From Mimachlamys varia (taxonomy: Eukaryota; Mollusca; Bivalvia; Pectinida; Pectinidae), in NCBI GenBank assembly GCA_947623455.1, contig OX392528.1, positions 56,500,322 to 56,564,321 on the forward strand: DNA of 64,000 nucleotides. The letters are read 5' to 3'. The notes beneath the pieces are model-generated. The model did no database searches and was not told the DNA's origin. It saw only the letters and a program-made list of their open reading frames with translations. How positions within the stretch are numbered: position 1 is the stretch's first letter; the number at the start of each line of letters is the position of its first letter. The translations under genes were made by a program, and so were the position numbers. Shown here one piece after another: positions 1 through 10,900 of this stretch.

Positions 1-197
1 AAAAGAGACAGGACTGCAGATTCAAATATTATGAATTCTAGGAGTTAGAAATTTAGAATTTAGATTTAAAAGTAAGCATACACAAGGAAAACAAAAGGCA
101 TAAAAAGCTGAAAGAAGAATATGAAATACAAAACAAAAATCCAAAGCAGAAAAAAAGCAGTAAAAGCTTAAACAAAAGACTTCGGGGAACAGATCCT

Positions 198-1500
198 TCA
201 TCTACACAGGTCGCCGTCCCAGGTGCGGATCAGCCTGCAGAAAGTTTCATAGTTTTCCGCACTTCTAAGGTCATTAAACAGACTGTTCCACACACGGGCC
301 GCCTCATACTCTCGGTGTGCTGGTAGTCTGTTGTTATCTGAAATTATGATTTGAAGAATTTAGTTTGATAAGGTCTGGTTTGAAATTGGGTGCCAATTGT
401 TTTACAATTTTGCCATTATTTTTTACCTGTTTATATGGAAAAAAATAAGTTTATCTTTTTCCAATAATGTTTTTGTTGATGGTGTATATATCATTTTCAA
501 TCAATTGTATTGCCCGCTCCTGTATCTTTTTTTTATTTTTCTGGTGTTTGTGCCAGGCTAGTGGACAATAATTAAAATTGGATAACACAAATTATTTAAA
601 AATCACGAGTTTTGCCTTCTTGGATAAAAAAGAACACATTGTTTTGAGTCCTTTCTACAAATATTAGATATGTTAGTGCTAAAATTAAGGTCACTGTCAA
701 TATCTACACCTCCAAGTTTCACAGTGCATTTGCCAGGTATATTTTGGTTTTTCAATATCATAATATTCAAGATGTTCTTTTGACCTATTTCAATACTAAT
801 GGGTTGAAATCTTTCTGGATTTGCTTTCATGCCATAACATGAAGACCATCCAATTAAGACTTTCTTCTCCTAAAACACTTTTGACTTTGGATGCTACATC
901 ACTGATGTAAGATAATGTGCTAACATCAGCATACTTATAAAGGCTACTATCTGTCAAACTCATAAACATATCATTTAAGAATGTATTAAAAACAAGTGGT
1001 CCCAGTATGGATCTCTGAGGGACACCCTTCCTCAGAGGCTCCCAGGCCCTGCAGACTGGCCCAAGTCTAGTCTGCTATCATCTATAGAGGGTTCATGAAA
1101 GTCATATGATCGCAGCTTCCCCAGCAACATATCCATGAGGGATGTAATCAAAAGCCTTGAAAAATCCATAAGAATCGCTCCTATATACTGGCCATTGTCC
1201 AAGGCCTGACGCCAGTCCTCAAGGAGGCGCAGCAGAGTAGAATGACACCCGAAACCCCGCCTGAAAGCCGCTGCAAAAAGCTGGTTGTGAATGAGCTTTT
1301 CAAAGACTTTAAAGATTATATAGGGGTCATACTTTTTAAAAACAGGGTAAACTTGAACCAATTTTAGTGCATTAGGAAATTTAGAAACCCTCAAATTAAA
1401 ACAATTAAAACAATTACATAATGGATTACTCAGGACATCATATCCAGTTTTCTACATTTTTGCAGAAATTCTATAAAGTCCGACACAGTTAAACAAAACC
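198..1500 (-). pseudogene. Decayed non-LTR (LINE) retrotransposon reverse transcriptase, C-terminal part
   Basis: Read on the minus strand, this stretch encodes pieces of a LINE reverse transcriptase (the enzyme that copies element RNA into DNA at the insertion site). A block near 1030-1500 reads KTGYDVLSNPL, then VYPVFKK, KVFEKLIHNQLF, AAFRRGFG and LLRLLEDWRQALD. Near 950-1025 it reads GVPQRSILGPLVFNTFLND. The catalytic box near 920-945 is YADV, where the family has YADD, so one catalytic Asp is lost. The C-terminus near 198-310 reads AARVWNSLFNDLRSAENYET and ends RTWDGDLCR at a stop (198-200). The blocks lie in different frames and the segment between KVFEKL and AAFRRG is deleted, so this is a dead fragment. 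No 5' ORF or endonuclease is visible. It belongs to the CR1/Jockey-like group by motif; the exact clade is uncertain. Confidence 0.8.
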
Positions 1501-3105
1501 ATAGGTTTAGAGTTTTGTTTATCTGCGCTGAAACTGTTGACTGAGTTTACTGTTGCTGATTATGCAATGTAATTATATATATATATTACTTTTTATAAAA
1601 GTCTCAATGAATTATTCATTAAAGGAAAGAAAAGTTTTTGGTTATGGTACAAAGATCTTTAATATTTGTGTTGACACACAGGTGCTGTGTATTGACACAT
1701 AATTAAAATTGGATGCTACTTTTACAAGATATGGCTAAAAAAATTATCTTTTCTTCAAGTACATTTTAAACTTTATAACAGCTGACAATGGACAGTAGAT
1801 GTCTAGTAGTTTCGATTGCAATTTTTGGTGTAAAAAATTAGTATCTGCCAATGCGTTACAGGTATAACTTTTATACAAAATTGATACAATATGGTCTTGT
1901 ATACCACATCTGAACAAGTGGAGATGCTTCTTTCTAAACAGAAACAGTTTTGTGTGAATATGCAATCATATACATAATAAACACAATTTGTTTTGTTTAA
2001 GTGAGTTTGTTATCATATTTCCTCTATGGTCTTCACTTGAGAAGTTGAGAGTCACTGATTACTTTATCATAATGTGACGATACAGTATATATCAATTTTC
2101 CTCGATCTTACGTTTTCACGACACATAATCTTAAAATCACCTATTTTTTTGACGTTAACAATAATCTTTCATCTAATTTGCGAGAACAATTGATCTATTT
2201 AATATAAGGGAGATAACTCTTAAAAAATCAAGTTTTGTATGCCTATATCAAGAATAAAGGAGATATCTCAAGTTACTTTATTTTATTTGGAGAACAATGC
2301 AGTTCAACAGGAAGTATTCCGTTTGTTTCTTTTTATACTCACCAAAGAGTAAGGAAGTACCTCATTTTATAAACAATATAGTTAATTCTTTAAATGACAC
2401 ATTCTATTTTACAGTACGCAGTGATTATGTTTTCTACATAAATACCATCAATATAATTTTAGAACATAAGATGATGAAGATTTCTCCATACTATTAAATT
2501 ATAATAAACTTATTTTACCATTGTTTCAATTGGGGAATAATTGGAGAATATCCTTTCAATAGATATATATGTAGTCGTTTATGCTGCGATATAAGAATGT
2601 AGCTCGTCAAAGTGTGCGACCTCATGACAGGTGTGATCCAATGCTACATGTACGTACTGACGTCAGGTAGTACATTGTACATCCTCGCTATAATGCGTGC
2701 TATCCGAGGCGCCGTGCAAAGCATTGACGTAACGTACATACAGGTCAACTTATCGCCTACATGACGTCATGTTAGTGATGGGTGGTCTTGACTGCATCTT
2801 TATTACTGTAGATGCAGTCCAGATTAACTCTGAGTTATATGTAAAATGTAAATATATATATTTATAAGTTAAAAGTTGTGTAGAAATTATTTTGACACTG
2901 GCTACCATAAACAAATGTTAGAATGAATTTTTTTATTAGTCGTTTTCCTTTCTTGAATCTTGATACTTCTATTATGTTGATAAATAAAGTGATAGAAAAT
3001 TATCCTATGAATAACTGACTATTCAGAAATGGAATAGATACAACATTCTACTGTATACAGTTGTTTTGAAACATGTACTGTAATTATAGACTGACAAAAA
3101 TATCA
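1500..3105. other. Gene-free AT-rich intergenic stretch
   Basis: No coding exon was recognised on either strand; the longest ATG ORFs are under 75 codons and have no recognisable motif. A short hairpin (GACTGCATC...GATGCAGTC) lies near 2789-2820, next to a run of short CRE-like words (TGACGTCA-type half sites near 2655-2775). Confidence 0.5.
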
Positions 3106-3106
3106 G

Positions 3107-3440
3107 AGAAAACCAAAGCGTCAACAAAATCATAATTCGAACACAAAATTGATTAAACTGAAGGCACAATATAAACAAAAGAACGATTTACATGGAGACG
3201 CTCGTGACAGTACGAGGGAATATGACCAGGTAGAGTAAGCGTCTTCTGCTTCATCGACGACACCCGCCATGTAAATATTGGTCACATCCAAGTAAACATC
3301 AATCCTCAAAATGAGAATCGAGTCATCATTGTCAATCACATCCAGTAAACACTCTAATAAGCAAACTAAAAAAACCGTCCATCTTAATATCACACAAAGA
3401 TAAAGAATATTCTCGATGAAATCAATGAGTCATTTAAGTA
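3107..3440 (-). mobile_element. 3' tail copy of the [12 protein letters not shown] reverse-transcriptase element
   Basis: The reverse complement matches, with scattered changes, the tail downstream of the reverse-transcriptase copy at 11425-12520. Shared blocks are a 'catcgagaaatattctgta'-like stretch, 'gatgtgattgacaatgatga', and 'gtcgatgaagcagaagacgc', followed by the terminal 'aatcgattttgagttcgaat'-like end. It is a 5'-truncated insertion with no intact coding frame. Confidence 0.7.
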
Positions 3441-4059
3441 GTGGCACGGTACATAATATATACATTTTCGTAGTACACGATTTGATATTATAAAGAATTA
3501 GTTTCATTTTACTTCTAAATTCATAACGTGGCAAAAATTACCCCGGGTCGTTATTTCACAGTAGAAATCTTATACGGCCATCTGTAGAAAAATGACCCGA
3601 CTTGATATTTCTGTAAAGCGTCCCTTGAAAAAGTGACCCGACGTAGAACTCAACAGTGGGTAGTTTTCCACACGGGTCATATTTTCACATTATACCGGAA
3701 CTGTTGTATGAGTTGTTCCCCATTGATCGAATCAAACTCCCCGATTGTCCCCTGGCATTGATGGTTCGACATTGTTGTCGTCTGCTAGAACTTGTCGATT
3801 GGGGAAAGATGATCTTGAAGAAATGACAACAGCTGTAGATATTGATGATATACTGCTGCAGGATTTAATAAGTAATGAATTGGAAGATGAGAATGGTTGA
3901 ACTTCTCCGATAAACTTATCCGAATCAGTTACGTGAAAATACAAAACAAATATGCCATACGCGTGAAATATATTTGATATTAAACGGCAAACCATTGAAT
4001 ATCCTTTATTTATTAAATAGTAAATGCAGATGACTGTTTTAAAGTTTAAAATTGAGACT

Positions 4060-5955
4060 CAAAATAAACGCAAGAGAAGGTAAATGTTTAATGGAATTAG
4101 ACAAAGTAAAAATGAGAACTGATAATTGCTTTAATGGTCATAACCAAGTAAACGTAAGGGGAGGTAACTGGTTAAAAGGTACAATTAAAGTCAATGTTAG
4201 GGGTGGTAACTAGTGAAAAATACAATTAAAGTAAATGTTAGGGGTGGTAACCGGTGAAAAGGTACAATCAAAGTAAATGTCAGGGGTGGTAACCGGTAAA
4301 AAGATACAATCAAAGTACATGTTAGGGGTGGTAACCGGTAAAAAGGTACAATCAAAGTAAATGTCAGGGGTGGTAACCGGTAAAAAGGTACAATCAAAGT
4401 AAATGTCAGGGGTGGTAACTAGTGAAAAATACAATTAAAGTAAATGTTAGGGGTGGTAACCGGTAAAAAGGTACAATCAAAGTAAATGTCAGGGGTGGTA
4501 ACCGGTAAAAAGATACAATCAAAGTAAATGTTAGGGGTGGTAACCGGTGAAAAGGTACAATCAAAGTAAATGTCAGGGGTGGTAACCGGTGAAAAGGTAC
4601 AATCAAAGTAAATGTTAGGGGTGGTAACTAGTGAAAAATACAATTAAAGTAAATGTTAGGGGTGGTAACCGGTAAAAAGGTACAATCAAAGTAAATGTCA
4701 GGGGTGGTAACCGGTAAAAAGATACAATCAAAGTAAATGTTAGGGGTGGTAACCGGTGAAAAGGTACAATCAAAGTAAATGTCAGGGGTGGTAACCGGTA
4801 AAAAGGTACAATCAAAGTAAATGTTAGGGGTGGTAACCGGTAAAAAGGTACAATCAAAGTAAATGTTAGGGGTGGTAACCGGTAAAAAGGTACAATCAAA
4901 GTAAATGTCAGGGGTGGTAACCGGTAAAAAGATACAATCAAAGTAAATGTCAGGGGTGGTAACCGGTAAAAAGGTACAATCAAAGTAAATGTTAGGGGTG
5001 GTAACCGGTAAAAAGGTACAATCAAAGTAAATGTTAGGGGTGGTAACCGGTAAAAAGGTACAATCAAAGTAAATGTTAGGGGTGGTAACCGGTAAAAAGG
5101 TACAATCAAAGTAAATGTTAGGGGTGGTAACCGGTAAAAAGGTACAATCAAAGTAAATGTTAGGGGTGGTAACTGGTGAAAAGGTACAATCAAAGTACAT
5201 GTAAATGTTAGGGGTGGTAACCGGTAAAAAGGTACAATCAAAGTAAATGTCAGGGGTGGTAACCGGTAAAAAGGTACAATCAAAGTAAATGTTAGGGGTG
5301 GTAACTGGTGAAAAGATACAATCAAAGTACATGTAAATGTTAGGGGTGGTAACCGGTAAAAAGGTACAATCAAAGTAAATGTCAGGGGTGGTAACCGGTA
5401 AAAAGGTACAATCAAAGTAAATGTCAGGGGTGGTAACCGGTAAAAAGGTACAATCAAAGTAAATGTTAGGGGTGGTAACTGGTGAAAAGATACAATCAAA
5501 GTACATGTAAATGTTAGGGGTGGTAACCGGTAAAAAGGTACAATCAAAGTAAATGTTAGGGGTGGTAACTGGTGAAAAGATACAATCAAAGTAAATGTTA
5601 GGGGTGGTAACCGGTAAAAAGGTACAATCAAAGTAAATGTCAGGGGTGGTAACCGGTAAAAAGGTACAATCAAAGTAAATGTCAGGGGTGGTAACTGGTG
5701 AATAGGTACAATCAAAGTAAATGTCAGGGGTGGTAACTGGTGAAAAGGTACAATCAAAGTACATGTAAATGTTAGGGGTGGTAACCGGTAAAAAGATACA
5801 ATCAAAGTAAATGTTAGGGGTGGTAACCGGTAAAAAGGTACAATCAAAGTAAATGTCAGGGGTGGTAACTGATCAATTGTTTAACTTAACAGTACACATA
5901 AAGGGAGGTAATTGTTTCATAACTTAAGTCAAAGTAAACGTGAAGGGAGGTAATT
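4060..5955. repeat. 42-bp minisatellite, about 40-45 copies
   Basis: Tandem units of 42 bp contain 'aggggtggtaaccggtaaaa' followed by 'aggtacaatcaaagtaaatg'. A minority are 48 bp because of an extra 'tacatg'. Outer units (4060-4180 and 5870-5955) are the most diverged; the core at 4182-5870 is nearly homogeneous. Because 42 is a multiple of three, long minus-strand frames stay open through it, but these are periodicity artefacts. Most core units contain an AACCGGTA word. The array ends about 1.8 kb upstream of gene A. Confidence 0.95.
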
Positions 5956-7735
5956 TCCTCTGTGATAAATCTCTAGTGGATCTATTAAGTGTGTGCCTGG
6001 AGTGAGAGCGTGATGTTTAAGTGCTCCTCTAGTTCACTGCTCTATGTACATATTGTTAAACATGGATTATTCTGGTCCTTTCAATAGCCGTCGTCTGTGT
6101 TGTGGTAATTCTCAATGTTTAGAGTATAACGGATTAGTTAAGTCTATATAAATGTTTGTGTACACCGAAATGTAATGACTAAATAAATCCATTGTTCAAA
6201 TATATTGACATAAATAGGAATGTACATAATGAATTTATAAGTGGAGCATCAATATAACTATACCGGTCATCAAAGCTAGTCCGAAAATGTAGAACTCACA
6301 ACACATTTAGCATGAACAAATCTACAATACCTAAATCCGTTCATTTTAAACCCGGCATATGTTTTTTGTCGTAGACATTTAAGGCAATGTTTATTTTGCT
6401 GTCTTTATCACAACTAGAGACAAGAAGCGAGGTTACGACCGGTGTTACGAAGGTAGACTGTCCACTTATGTGACATTCGATACACGTATTCATGTAAACA
6501 TATATACCTTATATAAAACACGCAATCACCTTCAAATCTAACTAAATACAGCGATTAAAGGCTTTTAAACAAATGTACTATAACCGCTTTTAAAAAGAAA
6601 GAAACATGTGTATATATAAAGTAAATTGGACTTATTAGAACCAGTCTCACTTCCTCTTCTAGACCGATTATTTTAAAGGTAAACACACTTATACAGTTTA
6701 TGACAACGAAAGGCACATGGACACCAATCAAACGGTCTTGTTTGTTTGAAAAATGTTGAGCTTTAAAATCCAAAACTATTATATTCGTAACACTCAAATG
6801 TTTTTAAGAGACCGGGATAGGACAAAAATCACCTATCTGAATAATTGATAAAAATAGTCTTGTGTAGACATAATAAAAACTCAAAATTCATAGTGAAATG
6901 TTCATTTTTTATATGTTTGAGATAAGACAGATATCATTAAGCTGTTCATGCGTCTAACACCTAGATCCAGCGCCCTTACACGTATCCCTAGTAGTGGCGA
7001 CGACGTGAAGAGACAGGCGTGGTATTCCCGGATACCGCCGAACCTTCTATAAACTCTTGTTGCGCTGGAGTTTCCACAGTATGAGTATACAATGCTATCA
7101 CAGCAGGACAAACCCAGTCATATGTTTGGTGATCCAATCAGATGGAAAAGATGTGTAAAATATGATTGAACTTCAAACCTGAACCTGAAAATATTTCCAA
7201 TTGTAAAGGTTGAACGTGTTTCGCCACAGTCTAAAGTGATTACAGATACACCCAGGGCCGTGCCCCACCATGGACTTAACGGAAGGTAATTAATTTTGAA
7301 TCTATTTAACTTATAAATTTCCGTATTATTAAAACTAGACAAAACCTACACAAGCTGCATAATGCAACCTTTATGTTATAGGTTTTGGCGGATAACCTTC
7401 TTTTAAAATCCGAATCAAAGGTATTAAATCTACAGAGAGAACTCATAGATATGTTAAGCTAGCGATGATTAGTAACGCAGGGCGATCCTTAGGCCAGATC
7501 AACCCTGTCGTCAATATATATTCTATATGCCTCATAACCTAGTAGTATTTTTTTTACTTTTCGTTCGTACGACCAAAATTGAAAATTGAAGAGATTTTGA
7601 AAGATTCTTTTATCCATTTGCAAAATGCCGTAAAACCTCCCGTTACGTTGAATTACAAGTGAACGTTACAACCATTTTATAAACATTATAGCATAGTCAG
7701 ATAGCTAATAAAAGATCAGCAGAACGAGTTCGGAC
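5956..7735. other. Intergenic stretch upstream of gene A
   Basis: No exon, RNA gene or dispersed repeat was recognised. No ATG-donor pair that would give gene A the short 5' exons seen in its paralogues was found here, although a weakly matched one cannot be excluded by eye. Confidence 0.45.
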
Positions 7736-7738
7736 GTC

Positions 7739-7746
7739 TATATAAG
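7739..7746 (+). promoter_or_regulatory. TATA box of gene A
   Basis: TATATAAG lies 36 bp before the first ATG of gene A (7775). With the usual 25-32 bp spacing, transcription would start only a few bases before the ATG. The box is a good consensus match; its function is inferred from position. Confidence 0.5.
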
Positions 7747-7774
7747 ACTGATAAACAGACGGTATAACACAGAC

Positions 7775-7940
7775 ATGTCTAACAACTGTTCTAAAGGTTA
7801 CAGGGAAGCGTTCAGCCTATTTGATCGTGACAATGACGGTACGATTTCCACTAAAGAGCTCGGGACTCTGATGAGGACGCTCGGACACAACCCAACTGAT
7901 CAGGAGCTGGACGATATGGTCAACGAAATTGATACTTCAC
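7775..7940 (+). CDS. Gene A exon 1 (start, EF1 and first 3 residues of EF2 loop)
   Basis: ATG at 7775 opens 55 codons plus one base, ending at the donor CAC|GTAAGT. Codon 56 (C|GT, Arg) is completed in exon 2. Confidence 0.8.
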
Positions 7941-10900
7941 GTAAGTAAAGTGTTGATTCTGGTTTTATTATCTGGTACTTTCACAGGAGTATCAGTCGAA
8001 GTCCTTCCGTTGTTCATATGTTGGCCCTAAGTTAATCGATGTTAAGCTCGGGTTATGGTAATGTTATCTACAACATGCATTATATCAGGTAACTGTGTTT
8101 TTAAGCTTTTTAAGACATGTAAAATTAATTCCATCAAGACAAATTTGCCTTGTAGTTTAATATGAAATACGTGCAGTCACTGGTCCTTATGTAAATATCG
8201 TATGAGCTATATGCTAGGGAAATGTGATGTTTGCTTTCTGTGTGCTTTAAATATTTTTCAATTTTCATTTAAGTTTGCCTCTTTGAAACTGAAGATTTAC
8301 AAATTAGTATTTTGTATATGCATTAAGACCCTTGAAAAAGAACAAGAGAATAATAGCAGGTGTTCCTGAAGATTAAGCGTCGTCTGCTTCATCGACGACA
8401 CCCGCCATGTAAATATTGGTCGCATCCAAGTAATCGTCAAGTCCTCAAAGTAAAGAACCGAGGCATTATTTTCAATCGCAACAAGTAAGCACACTTAATG
8501 AGCATATTCAAAAACGTCTATCTCCATATCAATCAAAGATACAAAATATTTCTGAACGAGGCAAAATGAAGCAATAGATAAAGAGACATGATCGATTGTA
8601 AATTGTTTAATATATTTATATGAATGGTATATATAGGATATTATTCAGCTTCCGTCTTATTAGTAATTGTTACGAACGGTATACTGTAAAAGCCAATATT
8701 TTCCCGCATGGAATTTTTCGCCTAGGCAGGCTCCAAACTGTTCGACGTGGGGAAATTTTCGCGCTGTCATGCTGATTTACACTGTATCTATAATACTATT
8801 TTACACTGTAGAGTTCGCGTGGTGTTAAATATCTTCGCGTGTGGATATATTCGCGGAGATTCAATGCCAGCGAAATAAGCGAAAAATTTCCACACCGCGA
8901 ATATTTCCACTTTTACAGTATGCAAATCAGCGTAAATGTTCTTTTTGAATTCGATACATAGTTATTAGTTAAGTTCAAACCATGTTAAATTTACTTCTAT
9001 AAACATGTAAAATAACAAAAAACTTTTAATTGGGATAATTGGAAAACAAGTGCAAACCGTTATAACACATGATTCCCCCTAACTGTTACTAATTACTTGG
9101 CCTTGAGTATAATATTTGATAAATTTATCATAATTACATTTGTCTCGGTACTTCTTTTATAAATAATAACACCATCACCACGTTTTGGTTTTTTTTCATC
9201 TTCTGAATTTCTTTTTTCTCTTCCCATCCCCCTCTCTCCTACCCTCCCCTCTCTACCTGCAGTAAGTGTTCAGAATATGATTCATGCCAACACGTATTTA
9301 CCAATAGAGAAGTACCTTAAACTTGTACATGCCAAGTGATATTTGATACCAATATATTTATTGACTCGTAAATATTGTCCAAGGCCAGAGCTTGCCTCTA
9401 CGCGTTTCAGAATAATAATGTACGACTTTGTACCACTTGACTATTAAGTGCCTTATAATGCCGTCAGTTCTGTGAGCAGAAGGAGTACTGAATAGGATAG
9501 CTATATGCTGACATCAAAACAAGTGTGAAGGCAGATTTATTTCTAATATACGATAGATCTACTTTATAAATTGTTCTACGAAACATATATTGTCCTTGAA
9601 ATACAGGCATTTCAACAAGAAGGGATTAGATGTGGATGTTTGTTCAAAGGGATATATTTACATTGACAACAATGCAAGTTCCACTGAAAAATTTATATCC
9701 TTACCGGAATTAACACTGAGAAAATGCCATTATGTTGTTACATATACAAATTAGGCCTATCGCTATATCTTATTCGCTTCCATGCGATATGTATTTTCTT
9801 AAAGGTGTCATCTATTACGAAATTAATTACATTCTTGATATGCATTGTTACAACAATAAAAACCCTTAATGTAATAAGTATTACACTAAACGTTGTGACA
9901 CTCTTATTGTAATAAACTTCATTTTGTTATAGTACGCGTTGCGACTGCTATGCTTACTGTAATAAAACATGAAATCATTACACTAAGCCAAGCAGTTGCA
10001 ACGCTTACTGTAATAAAAATGAAGTTTATTACACTAAGCGTGACAGTCGCAACGTTTAGTGTAATAATTATTACATTAGGACTTTTTATTACATTAAGAG
10101 TTGCAACAATGCACACCTTTGCTTATTTTGAATCATTGTAATTGTTTTGCCTCTAGGTTTTGTCGACGCTTTGGTATGCTCCCTTTTTATTTTTAAATCG
10201 TTCTATTCCAAAATCTTCGTTATTCTGAATGCATTTATTCACCCTTTTACCATAACTTATAAATCTAAACTCGCCGTGTCTGTTATCAGAGTCCAATTAT
10301 CATATCAGATCCGGAGTGTCCAAACAGAGATATGCTTGGTGTTGTGTCCTTAATTTCTTAATGTCGACTTTAATTTTCTTATTGTAACCCCTTTCCTCTT
10401 TGTGTGTAATTTTAAAGAGGGTTTATGTTGTTTTTATGTCGGTTTTGGTTATCCTCAGGTCCAGTGGTTAATTAAGTGGCCAACAATGTCAGATATTTTG
10501 TTTTTGTTTCGACGAATATACATGTACATATTAACATTGACTGCTTATTAATTTGCAATATGATAATCGTGACTATTTTAATTTATAGATTGTGGGTTTT
10601 CCATTTCTTGATGATAACCCCACTGTTTCTCAAATTTGCTATAGGGTTAACATGTCGCAGTTATTCAAGGGCTTGCTCTAAATATCGAAATGTTCTTGGT
10701 AGATGTCGGCAGTTGAAAAACAAACTTACGACATACGAATCCTAAAGATGCAGGAGGACTATCCGCAAGTGTTATGGCCATCTTCGTCTCACTGAGAAAC
10801 GTTTTGTATCCGTGTATGCAAATGAAAATGGAGAATTTTTAAGATGCTCATTAGTATATTTTCTTGGTGAATGATGACTCATTTTAAAGATTGGACTAAA

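Noticed and set aside
4197..5847. Long minus-strand ORFs of up to 410 codons with a 14-residue repeat
   Set aside because: They exist because the 42-bp unit is a multiple of three and lacks stops in some frames; two overlapping frames are open at once and no start, splice or codon-bias support exists.
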